Assembly (NCBI RefSeq): GCF_016863035.1
Contig: NZ_BOOC01000033.1
Coordinates: 1-64,000, forward strand
Reading direction: 5' to 3'
From: Microbispora corallina
GTDB taxonomy: Bacteria; Actinomycetota; Actinomycetes; Streptosporangiales; Streptosporangiaceae
Length of the DNA: 64,000 nt
In this document: piece by piece, positions 27,876 to 35,886 of the stretch
How the letters are laid out: each line of letters opens with the position of its first letter
How positions within the stretch are numbered: position 1 is the first letter of the stretch
Translations under genes and position numbers: made by a program
The notes under the pieces: model-generated
Told to the model about the DNA's origin: nothing
Database searches by the model: none
What the model saw: only the letters and a program-made list of their open reading frames with translations

Positions 27876-28370
27876 TCAGGCATCCCGGCCGTGGGACCTC
27901 GCGTGGTGGTCGGCGAGACGCGTGAGCAGCTCGATGAGCCGGTCGCGCTCCGCTCCGGTGAGAGGCGCGAGCACCTCGTCCTGGAGCTCCGCGAGCAGGG
28001 CGTCGAGCCTGCGCAGCGTGTCGCGGCCCTCCGGGGTGAGGGTGATGACGTTGCGGCGGCGGTCGGCGGGGTCGGGCGCGCGCTCCACCAGGCCACGGCC
28101 GGCCAGCTCGTTGATGACCGCGACCACGTCGCTGCGGTAGATGCCGGTACGGCGGCTGAGCTCCGCCTGGCTCGCCGGGCCCAGCTCCTCCAGCGTCACC
28201 AGCACGGCGTAGTGCCACTTGCGGGCCTCCTCGCGCGCCAGCCCCTCGGTGACCACCCGGTCGGCGTGCGCCGCGACCATCGCCAGCAGCCGGGTCGGCA
28301 CGCCGCGCAGCCTGGCGGGGGTCGCCTTCCCGTCCACGTGGTGGGTCATGTCGGACGCGCCGCTGCTCAT
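27876..28370 (-). CDS. MarR-family transcriptional regulator
   Basis: 164 residues with a MarR winged helix (ELGPASQAELSRRTGIYRSD, VVAVINELAGRGLVERAPDP, wing ADRRRNVITLT). ATG 28370 (MSSGASD) follows AGGA. The divergent neighbour is a haloalkane dehalogenase-like hydrolase gene. Between them lie a 17-bp and a 36-bp palindrome, both built from TTAGTG/CACTAA half-sites, which makes it very likely that this protein represses itself and the hydrolase gene. The ligand may be the hydrolase substrate or product. Confidence 0.9.
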   Translation of the reverse strand: MSSGASDMTHHVDGKATPARLRGVPTRLLAMVAAHADRVVTEGLAREEARKWHYAVLVTLEELGPASQAELSRRTGIYRSDVVAVINELAGRGLVERAPDPADRRRNVITLTPEGRDTLRRLDALLAELQDEVLAPLTGAERDRLIELLTRLADHHARSHGRDA

Positions 28371-28391
28371 GCCGATGATCCTATCTCGTTG

Positions 28392-28408
28392 CGTTAGTGG
28401 CACTAACG
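28392..28408. promoter_or_regulatory. MarR operator 1
   Basis: CGTTAGTG and CACTAACG arms (8 bp each) flank a single G. It lies 22 bases upstream of the MarR start codon. Confidence 0.7.
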
Positions 28409-28415
28409 ATGTACG

Positions 28416-28451
28416 TTCGTTCGTGGCACTAACGTTAGTGCCACGAACGAA
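28416..28451. promoter_or_regulatory. 36-bp perfect palindrome, MarR operator 2
   Basis: The left arm TTCGTTCGTGGCACTAAC (28416-28433) is followed directly by its exact reverse complement (28434-28451), ending 15 bases before the hydrolase start codon. The centre ACTAACGTTAGT carries the same half-site as operator 1 in inverted order. Confidence 0.8.
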
Positions 28452-28466
28452 TTGAGGAGAACCCCC

Positions 28467-29333
28467 ATGCCCGTGATCGACGTGCTCGACTCCACGATGT
28501 ACTACGAGGAGACCGGGAGCGGCGTCCCCTTCGTCTTCCTGCACGGCAACCCCAGCTCGTCCTACCTCTGGCGCAAGGTCCTGCCGCGGGTCGGCGAGCG
28601 GGCCCGCCTGCTCGCCCCCGACCTGATCGGCATGGGCCGCTCGGGCAAGCCCGACGTGCCGTACCGGTTCGCCGACCACGCCCGCTACCTCGACGCCTGG
28701 TTCGAACGGCTCGGACTGGAGGACGTGGTGCTCGTGGGGCACGACTGGGGCGGGTCGCTCGCCTTCGACTGGGCCGCGCGCCATCCTGGACGGGTCCGCG
28801 GCGTCGCCTTCTTCGAGGCCATCGTCCGGGGAGTGTCGTGGAGCGAACTGGGCGAAGGCCCCCGATCCCGGAGTGAGGCCATCCGGGGCCCGGAGGGCGA
28901 GTCGCTGGTGCTCGACCGGAACTTCCTTGTGGAGACGGCGTACACCGGTGGGGTGCTGACCCCTCTGAGCCCGGCGGAGATGGAGCCGTACCTGGCGCCG
29001 TACCCCACGCGGGAGAGCCGCCGCCCGCTGCTGGAGTGGGCGCGCTCGCTGCCGCTCGACGGCGAGCCCGCGGACGTGGCCGAGCGGATCGGCCGCTACG
29101 GCGAGTGGCTCGCCGGCAGCGACGACGTCCCCAAGCTGCTGATCACCTTCGACGGCTCGGGGACCCTGCTCGTCACCCCGGAGGTGGCCCGATGGTGCCG
29201 GGCGAACATCGCCGCCCTGGAGGTCGAGCACGGTGGCCCGGCGGGACACCACGCGCCGGAGGACCAGCCCGAGGCCATCGGCGCGGCGATCACCGCGTGG
29301 GTGGCACGGCACGGGCTGGCCAAGCACAGCTAG
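28467..29333 (+). CDS. Haloalkane dehalogenase-like alpha/beta hydrolase
   Basis: 288 residues. Motifs match haloalkane dehalogenases, which hydrolyse carbon-halogen bonds: oxyanion and halide-binding HGNPSSSYLWR (Asn and neighbouring residues), nucleophile elbow GHDWGG (Asp with halide-binding Trp), acid in FFEAIVRG, and catalytic His in [19 protein letters not shown] precedes ATG 28467. It is divergent from a MarR gene across large palindromes and so probably inducible. Real substrates of such enzymes in soil actinomycetes are mostly unknown. Confidence 0.9.
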   Translation: MPVIDVLDSTMYYEETGSGVPFVFLHGNPSSSYLWRKVLPRVGERARLLAPDLIGMGRSGKPDVPYRFADHARYLDAWFERLGLEDVVLVGHDWGGSLAFDWAARHPGRVRGVAFFEAIVRGVSWSELGEGPRSRSEAIRGPEGESLVLDRNFLVETAYTGGVLTPLSPAEMEPYLAPYPTRESRRPLLEWARSLPLDGEPADVAERIGRYGEWLAGSDDVPKLLITFDGSGTLLVTPEVARWCRANIAALEVEHGGPAGHHAPEDQPEAIGAAITAWVARHGLAKHS

Positions 29334-29390
29334 CCGGACGCACGGCCCGCCCCCGCGCGCGGGAGCCGTCGGGCGCGGCGCGGCGATCCC

Positions 29391-29578
29391 GGCGCGGCGG
29401 TTGCCGCGGGCCGTTACGGCGGGGCCGTTGCGACGGGGGTGCAGCGGGGCGGTTCCGGGGCGGCGGTTGCCGCGGGCCGTTACGGCGGGGCCGTTGCGAC
29501 GGGGGTGCGGCGGGGCGGTTCCGGGGCGGCAGTTCCGGGGCGACGGTTCCGGGGCGACGGTTCCGGGGCGGCGGCCTC
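29391..29578. repeat. GC-rich tandem repeats between convergent genes
   Basis: Two almost identical 66-bp units (29395-29460, 29461-29526) run into four 14-bp units of the form TTCCGGGGCGRCRG (29519-29574). They fill the gap between the dehalogenase gene and the acetyltransferase gene, ending at the latter's stop codon. Confidence 0.8.
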
Positions 29579-30110
29579 AGCCCCGTTCCCACCGCCACAG
29601 GCGCTCGCCGTCCTCCATCAGGTCCGTCGGCCGCAGGCCGATCCCGGCCGCCACCTTCATGGACGCCTGATGATCGGGATGGATGTGGGCCTGGAGGAGG
29701 TCGACGCCCCGGCCGCGCAGCCATCCGGCCAGCGCCGCCGCGGCCTCCGAGGCGTACCCGCGCCCCTGCCAGGCCGTTCCCACCACCCACGCGACCTCGG
29801 CCCGCCGCCCGGCGCCGGTCACCGTCGCCTGCACCGTGCCGACCGCCCGGCCGTCCCGCCTGCGGCGCAGGATCCAGTTGAGCCAGGCCTGCCGGCCGTC
29901 GGGCGAGCGTCCCGCGGCCAGCCTCGCGTACCGGGCCCGCAGGCCGTCCAGGTCGGGCGGCCCTCCCCCGATGAAGCCGTACAGGTCCTCCCCGGCGAGG
30001 ACGTCCACCATGTCGTCGGCGTCCTCCACGGTGAGAGGCGTCAGCGTGAGCCGGGCCGCCTCGATCCGGTCCGCGCTCAGGCCGCCGCCCGCTCCGCTGT
30101 CGTCGTCCAC
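29577..30110 (-). CDS. GNAT-family N-acetyltransferase (RimJ/RimL type)
   Basis: 177 residues of the GNAT acetyl-CoA-dependent fold. LTLTPLTVEDADDMVDVLAG is the N-terminal strand-helix, VAWVVGTAWQGRGYASEAAA is the acetyl-CoA pyrophosphate loop (Q/R-x-x-G-x-A type), and HPDHQASMKVAAGIGLRPTD is the C-terminal helix. Closest in style to RimJ/RimL enzymes that acetylate protein N-termini or small amines. The start is GTG 30110. It is followed by the repeat tract and preceded by an unrelated nucleotidyltransferase gene in the same direction. Confidence 0.88.
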   Translation of the reverse strand: MDDDSGAGGGLSADRIEAARLTLTPLTVEDADDMVDVLAGEDLYGFIGGGPPDLDGLRARYARLAAGRSPDGRQAWLNWILRRRRDGRAVGTVQATVTGAGRRAEVAWVVGTAWQGRGYASEAAAALAGWLRGRGVDLLQAHIHPDHQASMKVAAGIGLRPTDLMEDGERLWRWERG

Positions 30111-30158
30111 GTACCGGAGTCTTCCGCGAGACGGAGGCGGTGCGCGAGCCGGTTTCCG

Positions 30159-30977
30159 TCAGCCCGCCACGGCGGCGCGCACGTCCGCGAGCAGGGCCTG
30201 CGCCGCGGCCACGGTCTCCTCGATCCGCTCCGGCGACTCGCCGACGCGACCGAGCAGCCTCTGGGCCCGTACGGCGAAGCCGGGCGGGGCCAGAGGCAAC
30301 CGGCCTGCGGAGGCCACCATGCCCTTCTCGTTGATCAGCCACCGGCCGGCCCGGCCGTGCAGGGCGTGGCAGGCGACGCCGACGGCGCGGAAGAGACAGC
30401 CGGCGGCGTAGACGGGGTCGGCTCCGGCCGCGCCGTACCTCGCCAGTTCCAGGCAGAATCCGGCCTCCCACAGCCCCCGCACGAGGGCGGCGCCGAGAGC
30501 CGGCGGGTAGGCCTGAGCGCTCTCCCGCAGGGCGGTGAGCTCCCCGGTGGGGTCGGCGAGCACCCGGCACAGCGCCGCCTCCCCCGCATACGCGTGCGAG
30601 TGGAACCCCAGCGGATGCCCGGTCTGGACGGCCACCTCGTAGCGGCCCTCACGGCACTCCGCCCAGACCCGGTGCACCCTGTCCAGGTCGCGGTAGATCC
30701 AGTCGACGCGCAGGCCGCCGACCGTCAGCCAGGCGCCGCCGTCGACCCACGGCCCCCAGCCGCCGGGCTCGGTGGCCGTGCTCCCCTCGCCCGCCACCTG
30801 TACGGCGAGCTCGCGCAGCGCCGTCACGTCCAGGTCGCCCCGGTAGTAGAGCCCGAGATCCACGTCGGAGTCGGGGCGGTGGGTGCCCCGGGCCCGGCTG
30901 CCGCCCAGCGCCACCGCGACCACGCCGGGAATCCGCGCCAGCTGTCCCGCGAGCGCTCCCACGGCCATGTCGTCCAT
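30159..30977 (-). CDS. Nucleotidyltransferase-domain protein
   Basis: 272 residues. The N-terminus carries the polymerase-beta/aminoglycoside-nucleotidyltransferase motif GGSRARGTHRPDSDVDL (GS followed by DxD), with a later metal-binding Asp in LRVDWIY. The C-terminal half is helical and resembles DUF4037 or substrate-binding helices of these enzymes. Such proteins transfer nucleotides to antibiotics, proteins or RNA; which one is not evident. A second Met lies 3 residues in. The start codon at 30977 is 26 bases from the TPR gene end, so co-transcription is likely. Confidence 0.85.
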   Translation of the reverse strand: MDDMAVGALAGQLARIPGVVAVALGGSRARGTHRPDSDVDLGLYYRGDLDVTALRELAVQVAGEGSTATEPGGWGPWVDGGAWLTVGGLRVDWIYRDLDRVHRVWAECREGRYEVAVQTGHPLGFHSHAYAGEAALCRVLADPTGELTALRESAQAYPPALGAALVRGLWEAGFCLELARYGAAGADPVYAAGCLFRAVGVACHALHGRAGRWLINEKGMVASAGRLPLAPPGFAVRAQRLLGRVGESPERIEETVAAAQALLADVRAAVAG

Positions 30978-31002
30978 GAGCCTATGATCACGCGGATCGG
31001 GC

Positions 31003-32433
31003 TCAGGCGGGGTCGTGGGCCTCGGTGATCCAGTAGGCGAGGTTGGCCTGCGCGGTCAGTGTGTCGGGGTGGTCGTCGCCCAGGACCCGTTCGCGTACGG
31101 GCACCAGAGCGAGGTAGAGGTCGCGCGCCCCGGCCGGGTCCCCCGCCTCCCCGGTCCACGTCGCGTGGTTGCCCCGGGCGGTGAGGGTGTCGGGGTGGTC
31201 GGGGCCCAGCACCCGCTCCCGCACCGGCACCAGCGCCGCGTACAGGTCGCGGGCCGCCGCCGGGTCCCCCGCCTCCCCCGTCCAGTAGGCGAGGTTGGCC
31301 CGGGCGGTGAGGGTGTCGGGATGATCGCCCCCCAGCACCCGCTCCCGCACCGGCACCAGCGCCGCGAACAGGTCGCGGGCGGTGGCCGCGTCGCCGGCCT
31401 GTCCGGTCCAGTACGCGAGGTTCGCCCCGGCCACGAGCGTCTCGGGATCGTCGGGGCCCAGGCTCCGCTCCCGATCCGGCACGAGCACGGCGAACAGGTC
31501 GCGCGCCGCAGACGCGTCGCCGGCCTGGCCGGTCCAGTACGCCAGGTTGCCGCGGGCCGTGGAGACCGCCGGGTGACCGTCTCCCAGCACGCGCTCCATC
31601 AGGGGCACGAGCTCGGCGTACAGGTCCCTGGCGGCCACCGCGTCTCCCGCCCGGCCGGTGAAGTGGGCGAGGTTGGCCCGGGCGCCCAGCAGGTCGGGGT
31701 GGTCGGCGCCCGACACCTGCTCCATCGCGGGGACGAGCTCGGCGTACAGGTCGCGGGCGGCCGCGGCGTCGCCGGCCTGTCCGGTCCGGACGGCGAGGGC
31801 GGCGCGGTCGGCCAACGACGCGAGACTCTCGCGATCGGCCGGCGACACGAGGCCGTCGGGGTCGATCGGCGACTCGAGGCCGTCGCCGGCGGGCTCGGGC
31901 GCGGACGTCGTCCCGGGAGTTCCGGCGGAATCGCCCGGCGGCAACGCGGCGAGAGGCGCTGGACGGGACGGGTGCCGCGTGAGGGCGGCGTGCCGCGCGG
32001 GCGACCGGAAGGCCCGGAACCGGGAGGCCGCCGCGAGCGCGCGCCGGTGCAGCTCCCGCGGGGCGCACCAGCTGAGCGCGGGGCGGCCGTCGTTTCGGGG
32101 ACCGGAGCCCAGGCCGTCCGTCATGAGGCCGCACTGCCAGTACCACCGGCGCAGGTCCTGGAGCACGCACACGTAGACCGTGTCGACGTCCAGCGAACGC
32201 TTCGCGGCGTACGCGGCAATCTGCTCCCAGGTGGCGATGATCGGCGTGGTGAAGGAACGTTCCACGCAGACGCGGGTGAGCGTGTACAGCGTCGTCCGGT
32301 CCTCGGCCCCGTTGTCCGCGACGCTGCCGAGCATGCGCGGCTGCTGCCGGACCAGGACCGCCCGCCAGGGCGGCCACGCCGACGCCACGAGCAGGCCGAG
32401 CAGGGCCCCGACGACCCACCAGTTCAAAGACAT
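31003..32433 (-). CDS. Membrane-anchored TPR-repeat protein
   Basis: 476 residues. One N-terminal transmembrane helix (SLNWWVVGALLGLLVASAW), a middle of about 170 residues without a recognised domain, then six full and one partial 42-residue TPR units (typical unit: RANLAYWTGEAGDPAAARDL, then YAALVPVRERVLGPDHPDTL). This is the kinesin-light-chain-like TPR type, a protein-binding scaffold. The DNA units are near-identical 126-bp repeats, implying recent copy-number change. ATG 32433 was chosen over GTG 32451 by the AAGG upstream. No partner protein can be named. Confidence 0.82.
   Translation of the reverse strand: MSLNWWVVGALLGLLVASAWPPWRAVLVRQQPRMLGSVADNGAEDRTTLYTLTRVCVERSFTTPIIATWEQIAAYAAKRSLDVDTVYVCVLQDLRRWYWQCGLMTDGLGSGPRNDGRPALSWCAPRELHRRALAAASRFRAFRSPARHAALTRHPSRPAPLAALPPGDSAGTPGTTSAPEPAGDGLESPIDPDGLVSPADRESLASLADRAALAVRTGQAGDAAAARDLYAELVPAMEQVSGADHPDLLGARANLAHFTGRAGDAVAARDLYAELVPLMERVLGDGHPAVSTARGNLAYWTGQAGDASAARDLFAVLVPDRERSLGPDDPETLVAGANLAYWTGQAGDAATARDLFAALVPVRERVLGGDHPDTLTARANLAYWTGEAGDPAAARDLYAALVPVRERVLGPDHPDTLTARGNHATWTGEAGDPAGARDLYLALVPVRERVLGDDHPDTLTAQANLAYWITEAHDPA
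31030..31797 (-). repeat. 126-bp tandem repeats encoding TPR units
   Basis: About six consecutive 126-bp units inside the TPR gene, with long identical stretches such as CCGGCACCAGCGCCGCG. High nucleotide identity beyond protein need points to recent unit duplication. Confidence 0.8.
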
Positions 32434-32901
32434 GGCGCATACCTTCGTCACAAGCGGTACGGGAGACCCGTACGAGGAGGAAAGGCTCCGGCCCGCCGAT
32501 GTCCCGCCGTCCTCGCCGCGCGAGGAGGCGAAGGAGACGAGGGCCGACAGCCAGGAGAGCGGCTGCGATGTCGTCGCAGCCGCTCTTGTCGCGGCGGTTC
32601 CCGTCCGCGCGGCTCATGCCCTTGCGCAGGGCGCGAGACGGGAACGGTCAGGCGGATTGCCGGAAGACCCGCGCCGCGAACCCGTTCGGAGACGCCCCCC
32701 TCGGGTCGTGCCGCCGGAGCTTTCGTCCCGCCCCCCGCGGGCTGTTCCCGCGGTCGTGGTGGTGGACGGCCCCTGCCGGCGCGACCAGCGCCTCCGAGCC
32801 TTCGTGCGCCTCGGCGGGGGCGCGCTCCCGCCGAGGATCGTGCGGTGGTGTCGCTGCCGCGGTCCCGGGGGCACCCGAACCGCGGGCAGCGACATCACCT
32901 G
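32434..32901. other. Intergenic region between TPR gene and Gly-rich protein gene
   Basis: 468 bases without a gene I can support. The open frames on both strands have no start-site or domain support. No clear terminator or promoter was seen. Confidence 0.4.
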
Positions 32902-33969
32902 TCAGTGGTGGCCGCCGCCGGTGCCGCCGCCCCAGCCGCCGCCGCCCGTGCCGCCGGTGCCGCCCGTGCCGCCACCCTGGCCGCCGCCGTGGCCGCCCGT
33001 GCCGCCGCCCGTGCCGCCGCCCGTGCCGCCGCCCGTGCCGCCCGTGCCGCCCGTGCCGCCCGTGCCGCCGGTGCCACCGGTGCCACCCGTGCCGCCGGTG
33101 CCACCCGTGCCGCCGGTGCCACCCGTGCCGCCGCCGCCACCCTGGCCGCCGCCGTGACCGCCCCAGCCGCCGTTGCCGCCGCCGTTGCCGCCGCCCCAGC
33201 CGCCGTTGCCACCGTGGCCGCCGTTGCCCCAGCCGCCGTCGTGGCCGCCGTTGCCCCAGCCGCCGTCGTGGCCGCCCCAGCCGCCACGACCCCAGCCACC
33301 GTGCTCCCAGCCACCGCGACCGAAGCCGCGGCCGGGCAGGCCGTACCAACGACCGGGGAGGCCGACGCGCCCGTCGCACCAGCTACCCGGAAGGTCGTAG
33401 GTGCGGCCGTTCAGGATGTAGACCGGCTCGGACAGCCCGGCGCCGCACGACGGCGAGACGTACACGCCGCCGTTCATGGCGTACTGGCAGCTCGGCAGCG
33501 TGTACGTACGGCCGGCCACCACGTACTCGTGGATGCTGGTCGTCGTGGTCGTCGTGGCGACCGCGACCGTGCTGGGGAGGCCGTACAGGCGGCCGGGCAG
33601 GCCGGTGACGGCCTGGTCGCACCACTGGCCCGGAAGGGCGTAGGTGCGGCCGGAGAGGATGTACACCGGACGCGCGTACGTCGAGCCGCAGGACGGCGAG
33701 ATGTAGACGCCCCCGTTGACCACGTACTGGCAGCTCGGCAGGACGTAGGTGCGACCGCCGAAGACATACCGGTGCGAGTAGTAGCTGTCACGCAGATGGC
33801 GCGGGAAGGTGTGTTTACGGGCCGCCTTGCTCACCTTGACGACGTGGGAGCTGCTGGTGGCCGAGAAAGGAGCGGCGCTGGTCGCGGCGCTCGCGGACTC
33901 CGTCGCCATCGCCGCCGGGGTGATCAGAGCTGAAGCGGCGAGGGCTCCGGTGATGAGGGCTTTCTTCAT
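32902..33969 (-). CDS. Secreted glycine-rich protein with duplicated three-Cys domain
   Basis: 355 residues. Sec signal peptide (MKKALITGALAASALITPAA), a short linker, then two homologous units of about 62 residues at roughly 72-133 and 153-212. Each has GRTY-LPSCQY, NGGVY-SPSCG, PVYIL-GRTY-LPG-WCD and GLPGR-YGLP blocks. Cysteines fall at 80, 94, 117 and 161, 175, 198, with identical spacing (14 and 23). The last 143 residues are Gly-rich (HDGGWGNGG units, then GGT repeats) and end GGGHH. No known family was recognised. A cell-surface or matrix role is likely. TTG 33975 has a better-spaced AAAGGA and may be the true start. Confidence 0.8.
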   Translation of the reverse strand: MKKALITGALAASALITPAAMATESASAATSAAPFSATSSSHVVKVSKAARKHTFPRHLRDSYYSHRYVFGGRTYVLPSCQYVVNGGVYISPSCGSTYARPVYILSGRTYALPGQWCDQAVTGLPGRLYGLPSTVAVATTTTTTSIHEYVVAGRTYTLPSCQYAMNGGVYVSPSCGAGLSEPVYILNGRTYDLPGSWCDGRVGLPGRWYGLPGRGFGRGGWEHGGWGRGGWGGHDGGWGNGGHDGGWGNGGHGGNGGWGGGNGGGNGGWGGHGGGQGGGGGTGGTGGTGGTGGTGGTGGTGGTGGTGGTGGTGGGTGGGTGGGTGGHGGGQGGGTGGTGGTGGGGWGGGTGGGHH

Positions 33970-34175
33970 CGTCAAGAGACGATCCTTTCGTGAGGTTGGC
34001 GGAAGATGCCATGCTCTTCCTGCTGACGGGCACCGAACACGCATTCAGAAAACGGTCAATTACGAACCGTCCGGCGGAATGCGTATCCCAATCGAGAACG
34101 GCGCGAATCGGACATTGGACAGAGCCTCTCGGGAGGATCAGGAGCACGCATCCTCGGTCGAGACGCACGGCGGAA

Positions 34176-34427
34176 TCAGAGATCCCGACTGTCAGGAGAT
34201 TTTGATGACACATTGGGGTTGAAGAGGTCGAGCAAGCGCACACCCGCCGCAGACGCGATGGCCTCCGCCGTGGTACGGCGGCACGTTCCCCGCTTCAGCA
34301 GAGCGTCGATGCACTGCCGGGTAAGGGCCGCGCGGCGAGCGAACTCGGCCACACTTCCGTCATGGCCGAGCATCAAGGCGCGCAAGAGCGCCACACTCCG
34401 CAGGTGCATTTGTGGCTTTCCCGCCAT
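34176..34427 (-). CDS. Small XRE-like helix-turn-helix protein
   Basis: 83 residues, essentially one helix-turn-helix (SVAEFARRAALTRQCIDALL, then TAEAIASAAGV). GGAGAGG stands 6 bases before ATG 34427. Third-position GC is lower than in neighbours. It is divergent from another helix-turn-helix-like gene at 34690, a pattern seen with competing repressors or small regulatory cassettes. Size and position suggest a regulator acquired by transfer; the target is unknown. Confidence 0.7.
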   Translation of the reverse strand: MAGKPQMHLRSVALLRALMLGHDGSVAEFARRAALTRQCIDALLKRGTCRRTTAEAIASAAGVRLLDLFNPNVSSKSPDSRDL

Positions 34428-34689
34428 AGCCAACCTCTCCGATGGTGACTACGTCATCAGAATTCGCTGACAGCTCGACTGCGGACATCACTGTAATGGG
34501 AATGGGTCGGCGTGCGCACGCGAAATCGAAAGGTTCCTCAAACGCGTCTCCAGCACGTCATGGTTTCGTGAGGCATCTTGTTGACACGACTGATCGGCGA
34601 CCGCGCCGGGGTTCTCTCCCCGCCGTCAGGATCTACGGGCATGATGGGGGCGATCACCGAGAAAAAGCAGTCGAGGAGCTGACAACCAA

Positions 34690-35118
34690 ATGCCGCCGCG
34701 CCGCGTGACAGGTGACCCCTCCCCCACCCCCCTGAGCGACTGCATCCGTGCGCACATCGAGGACCAGGGGATCAGCATCCGCACGCTGGCCCTGAGGTCC
34801 GAGAGCGCGACCACCGGCCAGCGGCTGACGGCCCAGTGGATCACCGACGTGCTGAGCGGCCGGGTCCCCCGCATGCCGGACATGTGGCGTCTGGAGGCGC
34901 TCGCCGCCGGCCTCGGCCGGGATCCCGACAGCGTGAAGGCCATGGCCATCACCCAGTGGATCGGCTGGGACGTCGTCGACGTCCCCGCGGGCGGGGGCGA
35001 GCGCCTCATCTTCCGCGTGCCGAAGGGGTACACCCCGGAACAGTCCAGCCACCTCGCGGACGAGTTGAAGAAAATGATCGACTCCGCCGGGGATCAGCCG
35101 GACAGCGACGGCCAATAA
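34690..35118 (+). CDS. Putative XRE-like DNA-binding protein
   Basis: 142 residues. Residues 15-80 look like a divergent helix-turn-helix (HIEDQGISIRTLALRSE, then WITDVLSGRVPRMPDMWRLE, then ALAAGLGRD), resembling cI-like actinomycete proteins that also carry a C-terminal acidic helix (PEQSSHLADELKKMID). AGGAG lies about 11 bases before the ATG, rather far. It faces the small XRE gene across 260 bases. A pair of ATTGGATAAAYGC direct repeats follows its stop codon. Function unknown. Confidence 0.65.
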   Translation: MPPRRVTGDPSPTPLSDCIRAHIEDQGISIRTLALRSESATTGQRLTAQWITDVLSGRVPRMPDMWRLEALAAGLGRDPDSVKAMAITQWIGWDVVDVPAGGGERLIFRVPKGYTPEQSSHLADELKKMIDSAGDQPDSDGQ

Positions 35119-35169
35119 TTGGATAAATGCCCGCACGTGTGAATATGCGGTATTGCATTGGATAAACGC
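35118..35169. repeat. Direct repeats downstream of the HTH gene
   Basis: ATTGGATAAATGC at 35118-35130 and ATTGGATAAACGC at 35157-35169, 39 bases apart in an AT-rich patch. They could be a regulator site or the edge of an inserted segment. Confidence 0.5.
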
Positions 35170-35205
35170 GCTATTTTCTGAGCGAGACGCCTCGAATCCC
35201 GCCGG

Positions 35206-35817
35206 TCAATCGGCGACCTCGACGCCGAGGAGACGGACCACCGCACGGCGGGCGCGGGCGGGCGCCTCCGGGTCGTGGTGGAGCTGGATGGACTGGTGGG
35301 CCGCGAGGGCGACGCCGTTCAGCTCGAAGACCAGCTGCCCGACGTCGCCGTCCACCGGCAGCTCGCCCAGTTCCACGGCGGTGCGCAGCTCGCTCGCGAC
35401 GTACGCAGACCAGCTCGACAGGGCGGCGAGTACGGCGTCGCGGACCGGGCCGGGACGGCCGTCGAACTCGGTGGCCACGGAGGTGAGGAAGCAGCCGGCG
35501 TGCCCCTCGGCGTCCGCCATGGAGTCGACCCACTCCCCGAACGCGCGCGCCAGCCGCCTCGTCCCGGCGGGGACGCCGGCGACGCGGTCCACCACGCGGC
35601 GCCGGAACCTCTCGACGGCGGAGTCGAGCGTCGCGAGCTGAAGTGCCTCCTTGGTGCCGAAGTGCCCGATCACGCCGGCCTTGCTCATGCCGAGATCGAA
35701 GGCGAGGCGGCCGATCGTCACCCCTTCCAGCCCTTCGGACGTCGCCAGATCGAAGGCGCGCTCGACGATACGGGTGCGGGTGGCGGCCGACTCGACCGCG
35801 GACTTGCGCGGGCTCAC
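35206..35817 (-). CDS. TetR-family repressor
   Basis: 203 residues. N-terminal TetR helix-turn-helix (TRTRIVERAFDLATSEGLEG, then IGRLAFDLGMSKAGVIGHFG) and a C-terminal ligand-binding domain of the TetR_C group with CFLTSVATEFDGRPGP. Start GTG 35817. It is divergent from a metallo-beta-lactamase-fold hydrolase gene, with two similar CGTTCG-containing sites in the 70-base gap, so it probably represses both genes. Confidence 0.9.
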   Translation of the reverse strand: MSPRKSAVESAATRTRIVERAFDLATSEGLEGVTIGRLAFDLGMSKAGVIGHFGTKEALQLATLDSAVERFRRRVVDRVAGVPAGTRRLARAFGEWVDSMADAEGHAGCFLTSVATEFDGRPGPVRDAVLAALSSWSAYVASELRTAVELGELPVDGDVGQLVFELNGVALAAHQSIQLHHDPEAPARARRAVVRLLGVEVAD

Positions 35818-35834
35818 GAACCGAGCTTAACCTA

Positions 35835-35870
35835 CCGATCGTTCGCTAAATGCTTACGAACGTTCGTTAG
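35835..35870. promoter_or_regulatory. Tandem TetR operators
   Basis: CCGATCGTTCGCTAA (35835-35849) and ACGAACGTTCGTTAG (35856-35870) are two copies 21 bases apart. The second contains the perfect palindrome ACGAACGTTCGT. Confidence 0.7.
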
Positions 35871-35886
35871 CTAAAGGAGCCGGGCC

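Noticed and set aside
29391..29578. Possible transposon ends or CRISPR in the GC repeats
   Set aside because: Direct 66- and 14-bp tandem units without inverted ends, transposase or spacers. Simple slippage repeats fit better.
32614..32898. 94-codon minus-strand ORF
   Set aside because: Low-complexity Arg/Gly/Pro composition without start-site support.
32934..33300. Possible CRISPR-like array in the GGT/GCC repeats
   Set aside because: The repeats are short coding triplet-based units of the Gly-rich protein, without regular spacers.
31015..33933. 972-codon open frame on the plus strand
   Set aside because: It is the shadow of the TPR and Gly-rich genes and only mirrors their repeats as Ala/Pro/Arg runs.
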